From Thermoplasmatota archaeon (lineage in GTDB: Archaea > Thermoplasmatota > E2 > DHVEG-1): a stretch of 13,145 nt of DNA. The notes beneath the pieces are model-generated. The model saw only the letters and a list, made by a program, of their open reading frames with translations. It had not been told where the DNA came from and did not search any database. A program made the translations under genes and the position numbers. Of the stretch, positions 6,143 through 13,145 are shown one piece after another. The DNA lies in NCBI GenBank assembly GCA_030612095.1, contig JAUWOO010000035.1:1-13145 (forward strand), given 5' to 3'. Numbering within the stretch: position 1 is the stretch's first letter; the number at the start of each line of letters is the position of its first letter.

Positions 6143-7864
6143 TCATATTTTTTTACATATTGCATCAGAAAATGCAGGAGCAGTTTCCCTCGATAAACCC
6201 AATTTCTGCCCAATACTGTAGAATTGATAATAACCTATACCAATAGGGAAATCAAAGCTCCAGTTCCAAGGATGAAACGTATCTGTTCCAAATTTAATCC
6301 AACCATCTGGACCACCTGTATAATTCCATGTACGAAGACATATGCAATCTATATCCCAGTTATCTTGAATTGAATCAGAAGATTCTGTGGCGCCAATAAG
6401 TTGAATGGTGTATGTTGATGAGATTAACCCTGTTGCAGAAAAGTTATTCCATCCCATACTATTTATGGTGCCAAGATTGGTCCAAGATGCTCCGTTACGA
6501 TATTTAACATATAGGTTCTCTGAACCAGTATGCGAATCAACATAGATACAAACGCTTCCATTGGTTTTATCATTGACCGCTGATGTCCATTGATATTCAC
6601 GGTCTATTGTATAATTTGTATTGCTAGCTCCGGCTTTGTATATCCCCATTCTTATGTGGTCGACCCAACGGTCATCACCACCACCATCATTATGAGTATC
6701 AAGATAAATAACTAAATTGTTAATTTCTGTTGCTGTGAGTGTTTCAGGAAGAGTATGTGTAGTATATGCATAAACAGGGTTACCATTTGTTCCTGCGGTT
6801 GCTTCATATTCTATTGCAGATGACCATGAACTGCCAGCGCCTGTTTTATCATAATAGAGGTTGAATCCATCATTGTTTGCACCATCTTCTGTAGCCATAC
6901 GAATAGAAATATTAACAGTAAACCCACTACCTGTCTCAGCAGTATTCTCAAATGAAAATATTCTTTCTTCTTGAGAAGCATCCTTTGCTTCACGAATATA
7001 GCTACCGCTATGTGTCGCTATATCATCATCTGCTGCTGTTACATATTCAGGGTCGCCATTATTGGTATGAGTATCCCATTCCGTTGTTGCCTCAGTATGT
7101 CCATCAGCATCAAGCCATTCATTTATATCTGCTGCTGGAGAACCAGTATCACTCTCCTGAATGTTCATGACATCAGAATCAGGTGCTGTATCCTGTGCAT
7201 TTGCAAAATTGGTTTCACTACCGACATCAGAGTTACTATCAACATCACACGTATTGCTATCAACGGCATCTTTTGTTTCATCGCTGATGCCACTAATATT
7301 GTCCCATGAACTGTTATCATCACTCCATCGATAATACAACGTGACATTATCTAGATTGAGAGATCCTGTTGCAGTTATATCAAACGGTGAAGATGTTAAC
7401 TCATATGGATTAATGGTATCAACAGATGTGAATATAGAAAGAACAGAAAATGTTCCGGTCATTACTAAGGAGTTGCTTCTAGTGTCGAGTATATTGACTT
7501 CGAGTTGTTCTCCCCCTGAAACCAAACTTTCATATGAAAAAACAACCTTTTCGCCCGCACTCCAAAGTCCATCACCATTGAAATCATTATATAAATAATC
7601 TCCAGCAAGTATGGGATCCACTGGTTGACCGTCTACTGTCAGCACAATTTCCGAATCAAAGTTCAACGCCTTTCCACCATAGTGGCTTAGTATAATATTG
7701 TCATCATCTATCTGACAAATAATATTGACAGATGGAGTAGGAGGAGTATAAGGAACAGTTAAAACAGAGATATAAACCACAGAGAAAAGACTTACTGATA
7801 TTCCTAACAGCAACATGGTTCCAATTATCTCAGATACCGCATTATTTACTCTTTTGGTTTTCAT
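6143..7864 (-). CDS. Large adhesin-like pilin with mosaic beta domains
   Basis: A 573-aa protein from the ATG at 7862-7864; an in-frame GTG at 7873 would add three residues. The ATG gives MKTKRVNNAVSEIIGTMLLL, matching the start of the paralogue at 3660-5168. Residues 1-33 are pilin leader and helix. Residues about 45-140 are the shared beta module with loop DFNGDGLWSAGE. From about 150 an Ig-like surface domain begins (VTLYYRWSDDNSSWD, 174-188), and its expected continuation (FGTDTFHPWNWSFDFP, then GYYQFYSIG) appears only at about 525-552. The 330 residues between are Asp/Ser/Thr/Asn-rich and look like inserted beta-sandwich modules. The protein carries five cysteines between residues 50 and 507 and many NxS/T sites. 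Likely surface exposed, acting as pilus-tip or cell-surface adhesin (inference). It lies 21 bases after the platform gene, so it is co-transcribed. Confidence 0.8.
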   Translation of the reverse strand: MKTKRVNNAVSEIIGTMLLLGISVSLFSVVYISVLTVPYTPPTPSVNIICQIDDDNIILSHYGGKALNFDSEIVLTVDGQPVDPILAGDYLYNDFNGDGLWSAGEKVVFSYESLVSGGEQLEVNILDTRSNSLVMTGTFSVLSIFTSVDTINPYELTSSPFDITATGSLNLDNVTLYYRWSDDNSSWDNISGISDETKDAVDSNTCDVDSNSDVGSETNFANAQDTAPDSDVMNIQESDTGSPAADINEWLDADGHTEATTEWDTHTNNGDPEYVTAADDDIATHSGSYIREAKDASQEERIFSFENTAETGSGFTVNISIRMATEDGANNDGFNLYYDKTGAGSSWSSAIEYEATAGTNGNPVYAYTTHTLPETLTATEINNLVIYLDTHNDGGGDDRWVDHIRMGIYKAGASNTNYTIDREYQWTSAVNDKTNGSVCIYVDSHTGSENLYVKYRNGASWTNLGTINSMGWNNFSATGLISSTYTIQLIGATESSDSIQDNWDIDCICLRTWNYTGGPDGWIKFGTDTFHPWNWSFDFPIGIGYYQFYSIGQKLGLSRETAPAFSDAICKKI

Positions 7865-7885
7865 TAATCCCACTTTTCCACATGT

Positions 7886-8776
7886 TTACATCCCCAGTAA
7901 CACTTTAAAAGCCAACCAACTGATCAAGACCAACACAAAGATATGTTTTACACTTGAAGATACGTTCCCATCCTCAAAAACGCCTGCTACAAGTCCCGAA
8001 CCAAGTCCCTGAACCAATGTTGCAAGATAGAATACCATAGAAACATCCCTCTGATCAACAGCAACTCCGCTACCCATTACACCTTGAAGTCCTTGAGCGC
8101 CAGATCCTGTTATATTTGGAATAAAAGTAGAGGCCAATATTGCTATTATTGCCAAAAATACAAACATACCGACATAGACTACAATCACATAGGAAGCCAT
8201 GTTCAACTTTCTTTCAGATTCAAGCATTTTGATTTCTCTAGCATCTTTTGCAGCGAGATCTAGTACATCTGCTACATTTCCACCACTTTTACTGGCTTCA
8301 ATAATCAAAGAGGTGGTCCGTCCAATTGATTTTGTGCTAACTCTCTTTGAAAAGTCAATCAAAGCATCGGAAACATTGGTTCCCCAGGAAACTTGTTGAG
8401 AAATCTTTTGAATTTCAGGAGTTAATATTCCATAGCTCCCCTTAGAAGCAAACAAAATCGCTTTTGTAAATGTCATTCCAGCACGTCTGGATTCTGCCAG
8501 GTCACGTACGAAATCTGGAAAAATTGAATCCATCTTGTGTATCTTTCTAGCAACCATATATTTATACATCCCATAAATACCTGTTCCAGACAAGAGAGCC
8601 AAAACGAAAAAATCAACAGGAGTGCCGATGCCTTGGATTATACCTACAATAGATAAAATCGCCAATAATATAAACACGGAAACAGACACTATTGTAGCCA
8701 CGTTAATACCATGTTCTATAATCTTATCGTTTGGAACAGGATTTTTTATGAAACCAGGTTTTGGAGTATTCAACAT
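7886..8776 (-). CDS. TadC/GspF-like platform membrane protein, second copy
   Basis: A 296-aa inner-membrane protein with one T2SSF domain. Two N-terminal helices (about 26-48, 53-72) are followed by a cytoplasmic helical domain containing FPDFVRDLAESRRAGMTFTK and a second half SGGNVADVLDLAAKDAREIK. Three more helices lie at about 193-217, 243-263 and 276-294, with a conserved-looking GLGSGLVAGVFEDGN stretch between the last two. In pili and archaella this family forms the membrane platform on which the ATPase drives subunit addition. The length is about half of FlaJ/ArlJ, so this and the preceding gene together correspond to the two T2SSF domains of one fused protein. The ATG is three bases after the stop of the upstream platform gene, so tight coupling is likely. 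Confidence 0.9.
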   Translation of the reverse strand: MLNTPKPGFIKNPVPNDKIIEHGINVATIVSVSVFILLAILSIVGIIQGIGTPVDFFVLALLSGTGIYGMYKYMVARKIHKMDSIFPDFVRDLAESRRAGMTFTKAILFASKGSYGILTPEIQKISQQVSWGTNVSDALIDFSKRVSTKSIGRTTSLIIEASKSGGNVADVLDLAAKDAREIKMLESERKLNMASYVIVVYVGMFVFLAIIAILASTFIPNITGSGAQGLQGVMGSGVAVDQRDVSMVFYLATLVQGLGSGLVAGVFEDGNVSSSVKHIFVLVLISWLAFKVLLGM

Positions 8777-8779
8777 ATA

Positions 8780-9655
8780 TCACGCCCCCTGAGACATAGA
8801 TTGAACAACTACTGTAAATCCCACATGAATAAGTGGAATAACCATGAAAATTAAAATATAAAGAAAAGTCGTATTAAAATCACCACTTATTATCATCATA
8901 AGTGGAATAACTATAAGCAACATGAGTACCCCTGCAACAGCTGATGTAACATAACTTTCGGCCATGACGCCTAAACTTTCAAGAAGTTGTTTTTGATCCT
9001 GTCTATGTTCCCACATATATTGATTTGCTTTAGCCATAAAATAAGATTTAAGGGAGCCACCCGAGGTAACCGTGACAACCAATCCTTGCGAAAATTCTTT
9101 AAATTTCTGAGAAGGCGTTCTTTTGATATTGGCCCTAATCGAAGTGAGAATATCATTACCCAACAGCGCAACATCCCTGTAGATCCAAGCAGCTTCTTCT
9201 TTGACTTCTCCATATATCTCCTGCTTGGAAAGACTCCTAAAACTCTCAGTAGGTGTAACACCTGCAGAAGTCATGGCTGAAATGAAATTCAAAGCATAAG
9301 CAAGATCCGCATCTATTTTTTTACCACGTGCCCTTGCCCTAATGCCCGGCAAGAATAGAAAAACAAAATATATGCTAATACCAATTAAAGCCGGAATAAT
9401 AAGAAATAAAATTGTTATCACATTATCCAAATAAATACTAAGTGATGGCAATACCATAAACATCAATATGGAGAAAACGATAAGTGATATCATAAACCCC
9501 AATAGGGAATTAAGCATCGCAAACGTTAGATATGCTGCCCCTCTGATTTCCATATGGGCAGATTCCAAATTGCTTATGAGCTTGTCACTTACTTTTTTCT
9601 CAGCAATTCGTCCAAACCATTTATAGCTAAGCTTTTGTTGTTTAGTTAGAGGCAT
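8780..9655 (-). CDS. TadC/GspF-like platform membrane protein, first copy
   Basis: A 291-aa membrane protein with a basic cytoplasmic N-terminus, two helices at about 40-70 and 80-103, and a T2SSF domain at about 115-225 (DADLAYALNFISAMTSAGVT, then PTESFRSL, and later SGGSLKSYF). Two C-terminal helices lie at about 235-257 and 263-285. It is the partner of the following platform gene and the presumed docking site of the ATPases. The start overlaps the end of the upstream ATPase by ten bases and has a strong GGAGGGT five bases upstream (9661-9667), the best ribosome site in the locus, which would ensure independent initiation. Sequence differs clearly from the second platform protein, so they are not a recent duplicate pair. 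Confidence 0.9.
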   Translation of the reverse strand: MPLTKQQKLSYKWFGRIAEKKVSDKLISNLESAHMEIRGAAYLTFAMLNSLLGFMISLIVFSILMFMVLPSLSIYLDNVITILFLIIPALIGISIYFVFLFLPGIRARARGKKIDADLAYALNFISAMTSAGVTPTESFRSLSKQEIYGEVKEEAAWIYRDVALLGNDILTSIRANIKRTPSQKFKEFSQGLVVTVTSGGSLKSYFMAKANQYMWEHRQDQKQLLESLGVMAESYVTSAVAGVLMLLIVIPLMMIISGDFNTTFLYILIFMVIPLIHVGFTVVVQSMSQGA

Positions 9656-11445
9656 TTATTACCCTCCAGAATTTTTATGTTTCTTCTTTTTTTCTTAATT
9701 AAGAATGCGGAAATTTTTTCCCCATTTTCCTTAATGGGATTTTCATTCACTTCATTTGTTTCTCTTAATTTTTCCTGACCATCTATTTTACTGTTGTCGC
9801 TTATTTCAAGTCCCGTCATGCCTTTTTTTATCTTTTCCATCAATTCATCAGGTGACTCGACGTAAGAAGCTACTAAACCTGCAACATCTTCAAAAGCCCT
9901 AATCCTGTTTTCACACATCCAGCAAAGTATTTCCGTCCTTCTTGAAAGTTCTTCCTTCATTTCTTCCTTACTTATACCCATTTGACTGCTTAAGCGTTCC
10001 AATATATAGCTTTTACCTGAATAAACAAACTTGTCTTCAATAGGATCCCAATGGAATACCTCGTTTGTCAGAATCTCTTTTGTCATAGGATCTATGTCAA
10101 TAATTTCCACGATCTGTTTGCATCTTCTTACGTGTTTATCATCAACACGCGTGCTTATCTGAATGGATACAATATCTAAAGATTGCAACATAATACGAGG
10201 GATATCAATTGGTTTGCCTTCCAGCCTGTGAATAAGAGATTTAGCAGAATCAGCATGAAACGTAGAATATGTTGTATGTCCTGTAGCCATTGCTTGAAAT
10301 AACACATATGCTTCCTTACCCCTTATTTCCCCCACTAAAATATAGTCAGGTCTCTGTCTAAGAGCCGCTTTCATAAGATCATATAGGTCTATTTCACCGA
10401 CTATTCTATTACCTACAACTTCGCCAAAACCCGACCTAGAAACACCGGGAATCCAATTTGGATGTGGAAGATTAACTTCTCTGGTTTCTTCAATGGAAAC
10501 AATCTTAGATTCATAGGGAATGAACAAACATAGGGCATTTAACGTAGAGGTTTTACCAGACGCAGTACCGCCAGCAAAAAGAGCATTAGCACCATGTCCT
10601 ACAGCCAACCACATATATGCAACTATCTCAGCAGACATGGTGTTATAATCAATCAGATCCGTAGGAGTAATGGGATCATCACGGAATTTTCGTATAGTAA
10701 ATGTAGAACCTTTCGTAGTGATCTCTGTGCTAAGCGTCATCTGGATTCTAGATCCATCTGGCATTGTAGCATCTAACATTGGCTCAGCAATAGAAATATA
10801 CTTATCACATTTCTGAGCAAGCTGGACAACAAAGGCAGAGAGTTCATCCTCATCATCAAATTTTACATTACTTTTTAATGAACCGTGTGCCCTGTGGAAT
10901 AAAAACATTGGCACGCCAGAACCATCACATGAAATGTCCTCAATATTTGAGTCCCGCATCAATGGATCTAGTCTCCCATATCCAATAAATTTTCTTGCAA
11001 TATAATACAAAATCTTTCCCTTCAAAGTGCTATCGATCTGTATCTTATAGTCCTTTATTATCTGGTCTACATTCTTAACTAAAAAATCATCTACAACATC
11101 AGATTCAAGTTGATCTAAGCACACATCAAGTGTTCTAATTAATGTTTCTTGTATGAAATTAAGTATCTTGGATTCGTCTTTTTTTAGAGTGGGTTCTTCA
11201 ACCCAATAATATTTGTCAAGGGAGCCAGTATCTTTTAGTATTCTGACATAAGCATATGGTTCATTTAAGGGGTAGAAATCAATTTCCTCTAAATCTGTTT
11301 TCTCCGATAGAACTTCCTCTTTTGCCGAAGCAACTGTATCTTCTTCGTTGCATTTAGGATTTTTTATTTTAATTTTTTGACTGGGGTTACCCTCAACAAC
11401 AACCTCTGAATTGTATGATGAATGCTTAGTATTTCTTCTGAACAT
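9646..11445 (-). CDS. Archaeal type IV pilus / type II secretion ATPase, second copy
   Basis: A 599-aa GspE/PilB/VirB11-superfamily ATPase that would hydrolyse ATP at the cytoplasmic face to drive pilus assembly. Motifs in order: an archaeal N-terminal FYPLNEPYAYVRI (57-69); the N-terminal domain of the ATPase with NIEDISCDG (167-175) and LDATMPDGSRI (224-234); Walker A AGGTASGKTS (291-300); Asp box SIEETREVNLPH (317-328); Walker B YILVGEIRG (368-376); His box GHTTYSTFHADS (389-400). All key residues are present. The first 50 residues and a charged C-terminal tail from about 550 (Lys/Glu/Asn-rich, ending KKKRRNIKILEGNKCL) are unlike the neighbouring copy and may set its location or partner. 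It overlaps the upstream ATPase by 20 bases and the downstream platform gene by ten. Confidence 0.92.
   Translation of the reverse strand: MFRRNTKHSSYNSEVVVEGNPSQKIKIKNPKCNEEDTVASAKEEVLSEKTDLEEIDFYPLNEPYAYVRILKDTGSLDKYYWVEEPTLKKDESKILNFIQETLIRTLDVCLDQLESDVVDDFLVKNVDQIIKDYKIQIDSTLKGKILYYIARKFIGYGRLDPLMRDSNIEDISCDGSGVPMFLFHRAHGSLKSNVKFDDEDELSAFVVQLAQKCDKYISIAEPMLDATMPDGSRIQMTLSTEITTKGSTFTIRKFRDDPITPTDLIDYNTMSAEIVAYMWLAVGHGANALFAGGTASGKTSTLNALCLFIPYESKIVSIEETREVNLPHPNWIPGVSRSGFGEVVGNRIVGEIDLYDLMKAALRQRPDYILVGEIRGKEAYVLFQAMATGHTTYSTFHADSAKSLIHRLEGKPIDIPRIMLQSLDIVSIQISTRVDDKHVRRCKQIVEIIDIDPMTKEILTNEVFHWDPIEDKFVYSGKSYILERLSSQMGISKEEMKEELSRRTEILCWMCENRIRAFEDVAGLVASYVESPDELMEKIKKGMTGLEISDNSKIDGQEKLRETNEVNENPIKENGEKISAFLIKKKRRNIKILEGNKCL
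10352..10457. repeat. Near-identical 106-bp tract shared with the first ATPase gene
   Basis: Aligned by eye with 11985-12090, only three of 106 bases differ (all T/C). The tract codes for the stretch between the Asp box and Walker B. Flanking coding sequence of the two genes is visibly less alike, which points to gene conversion or strong local constraint. Confidence 0.8.
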
Positions 11446-13145
11446 ATTGTATATCCATCCCTATATTTTTCATAACTTCCAAAGGATTTTCGATATAGTT
11501 TGCGATCATAGCTGCAACTTCTTTAAAATCCTTAATATTTTCCTTTCTCATCCATTCCATCAATGTAGCTCTGCTTTTGATTTCACTTGTCATCTTTTCC
11601 CTGCTTAGCTCCTTCTCTGCCCTAATACGTTCTAATATGTAGCTTTTACCGGAATAGATAAACTTGTCTTCAACAGGATCCCAGCGGAAAACCTCATTTG
11701 TCAGAATCTCTTTTGTCGTAGAATCAATATCAATAATTTCTATGATATGCTTACATCTCCTTACCCTTTTGTCCTTAACACGCGAAGTGCCCTGTATACA
11801 TATAATATCTAAAGCCTGAAGCATAATACGTGGTATGTTGATAGGTTTACCTTCCAATCTATGAATGAGAGATTTAGCAGAATCAGCATGGACGGTGGAA
11901 TATGTTGTATGCCCCGTAGCCATTGCTTGAAATAGTACATATGCTTCCTTGCCCCGTATCTCTCCAACTAAAATATACTCAGGCCTCTGTCTAAGAGCCG
12001 CTTTCATAAGATCATATAGGTCTATTTCACCGACTATCCTATCACCTACAACCTCGCCAAAACCCGACCTAGAAACACCGGGAATCCAATTATGATGAGG
12101 GAGATTAATTTCCCTTGTCTCTTCAATAGAAACAATCTTTGCTTCTGGAGGGATAAATAATGCAAGTGCATTTAAAGAAGAAGTTTTACCTGATGCGGTA
12201 CCACCGGCAAAAAGAGCACTAATACCATTTTCCACAGCCATCCACAAATATGCCATCATGTCAGAAGACATGGTATTAAACTCTATCAGATCCGCTGGAG
12301 AGAAAGGATATTCTTTAAATTTTCTGATGGTAAATGTAGAACCCCTAGTAGTGACCTCATCGCTTAATGTCATCTGTATTCTTGACCCATCAGGCATTGT
12401 AGCATCAAGCATAGGGCTAGCAATAGATATGTGCTTCCCGCATTTTTGAGAAAGTCTAATAACAAAAGCAGAAAGTTCATCTTCATCTTCAAATTTCACA
12501 TTACTTTTTAATGAACCGTGTATTCTATGATATAAAAACAATGACACGTCAGAACCATCACAGGAGATGTCCTCAATATTTGGATCTTTCATAATTGGTT
12601 CTAATCTGTCAAGCCCCAAAAACTTTTTTTTCAAAAAATATTTGATTTTTTTCTTTGATTCTTCACCCATTTCAAGCATATAATCCTCAATAATCTGTCC
12701 AACCTTCTCCATCAGATACTTTTCCGTACCCTTTGATTCAAGTTCATCAGTATCTGATGTAAATCCACTTAGAGTCTCTTTTATGAACTCCAGGTTTTTG
12801 GATTCTTCGCCCGATAATCTAATTTCCATTAAGATATAACGCCTATCAAGTGTCTTCGTGTCACGGATTATTTCAGCATATGCAAATGGTTCCATCAACG
12901 GATAAAAATCGAGCTCAGTCCAAGATTCTTTCGTTGAAAAACCTAATTTTTTTAATGTATCTAATTTAAGTCGCTCCGCATCCTCTAATTTAAGTTTCCC
13001 GTCATCTGTCACAGTTTCAAATTTAGTTTCCATAGGCGATATGAACGGTTTTTCTACATCTAAACTTGAAGGCAGTGGTGCTATGGTTTTATGATCATCT
13101 GAAATTTTTTCTAGGGGTTTTTTCTTTTCAAAGAATGCATGTCTC
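11426..13145 (-). CDS. Archaeal type IV pilus / type II secretion ATPase, first copy (5' partial)
   Basis: A GspE/PilB-type ATPase, incomplete at its N-terminus. An internal ATG at 13031-13033 would give 535 aa, but the frame stays open without a stop or any ATG/GTG/TTG codon through the right edge (37 more codons, reading FFEKKKPLEK, then VEKPFISP just before that ATG). No ribosome site precedes the ATG, so the true start is probably outside the window. Counting from that Met, motifs are FYPLMEPFAYAEI (43-55), NIEDISCDG (152-160), LDATMPDGSRI (209-219), Walker A AGGTASGKTS (276-285), Asp box SIEETREINLPH (302-313), Walker B YILVGEIRG (353-361) and His box GHTTYSTVHADS (374-385). It lacks the long charged C-terminal tail of the second copy. 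Catalytic residues are intact, so both copies should be active. It is the most upstream visible gene of the locus. Confidence 0.92.
   Translation of the reverse strand, partial: RHAFFEKKKPLEKISDDHKTIAPLPSSLDVEKPFISPMETKFETVTDDGKLKLEDAERLKLDTLKKLGFSTKESWTELDFYPLMEPFAYAEIIRDTKTLDRRYILMEIRLSGEESKNLEFIKETLSGFTSDTDELESKGTEKYLMEKVGQIIEDYMLEMGEESKKKIKYFLKKKFLGLDRLEPIMKDPNIEDISCDGSDVSLFLYHRIHGSLKSNVKFEDEDELSAFVIRLSQKCGKHISIASPMLDATMPDGSRIQMTLSDEVTTRGSTFTIRKFKEYPFSPADLIEFNTMSSDMMAYLWMAVENGISALFAGGTASGKTSSLNALALFIPPEAKIVSIEETREINLPHHNWIPGVSRSGFGEVVGDRIVGEIDLYDLMKAALRQRPEYILVGEIRGKEAYVLFQAMATGHTTYSTVHADSAKSLIHRLEGKPINIPRIMLQALDIICIQGTSRVKDKRVRRCKHIIEIIDIDSTTKEILTNEVFRWDPVEDKFIYSGKSYILERIRAEKELSREKMTSEIKSRATLMEWMRKENIKDFKEVAAMIANYIENPLEVMKNIGMDIQYVQKKY
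11985..12090. repeat. Near-identical 106-bp tract shared with the second ATPase gene
   Basis: This is the upstream partner of the tract at 10352-10457, 1633 bases away in direct orientation. With both copies in direct orientation, recombination between them could delete one ATPase or make a hybrid (inference). Confidence 0.8.

Noticed and set aside
6811..7347. Several 60-112 codon open frames on both strands within the large adhesin-like pilin
   Set aside because: Composition is typical of out-of-frame reading of Asp/Ser/Thr-rich coding DNA and none has a start signal.
8971..9280. Roughly 290-base open frames on both strands inside the first platform gene
   Set aside because: They overlap a well-supported T2SSF gene, lack ribosome sites and have no recognisable domain; they are shadows of its codon pattern.
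1..13145. CRISPR array, tRNA or rRNA genes
   Set aside because: No regularly spaced repeats and no tRNA-like cloverleaf or rRNA sequence were seen on either strand.

Overview
The window looks like an AT-rich archaeal chromosome segment. Supporting evidence is the archaeal-type pilin leaders (AVSxxIG followed by a hydrophobic stretch), GspE-type pilus ATPases followed by separate small TadC-like platform proteins, TATA-box/Shine-Dalgarno style starts, and a NosD-helix/PKD surface protein. A sediment or methanogen-associated Thermoplasmatota or related euryarchaeal lineage is my best guess from protein style; no marker gene here fixes the taxonomy.

Every well-supported gene is on the minus strand, so transcription runs from the right edge to the left. 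From 13145 down to 3660 there is a type IV pilus/archaellum-like assembly locus: two tandem paralogous secretion ATPases (the first is cut by the window edge), two T2SSF/TadC membrane platform proteins, then three proteins with pilin-like N-terminal helices carrying very different heads (a 573-aa adhesin-like protein, a 291-aa pilin-like protein, and a 502-aa protein with a DUF11-like and a degenerate VWA domain). The first six genes overlap or lie within about 25 bases of each other. The last has an 88-base leader with its own TATA-like box.

From about 3660 to 2680 lies a scar of decayed mobile DNA: a frameshifted N-terminal piece of an IS1634/IS4-like transposase on the minus strand, and on the plus strand a helix-turn-helix transposase start interrupted by a stop codon. 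Downstream are two single-gene units: a secreted, membrane-anchored beta-helix/PKD protein (1074-2642) and a compact 167-aa archaeal pilin (325-828) with a TATA box, a good Shine-Dalgarno site and a hairpin/T-tract terminator. At the extreme left a short open frame on the plus strand may be the 3' end of another gene.

Working model (inference): the ATPases power the two platform proteins, which polymerise or display the pilin-like proteins after cleavage by a prepilin peptidase encoded elsewhere. The small pilin is a candidate fibre subunit and the large ones candidate tip, adhesin or sensing subunits. The PKD protein is a cell-surface adhesion component. The most notable points are the doubling of the ATPase with a nearly identical 106-bp DNA tract shared by the two copies, the apparent nested domains in the 573-aa pilin-like protein, and the VWA pilin that has lost most of its metal-site residues.
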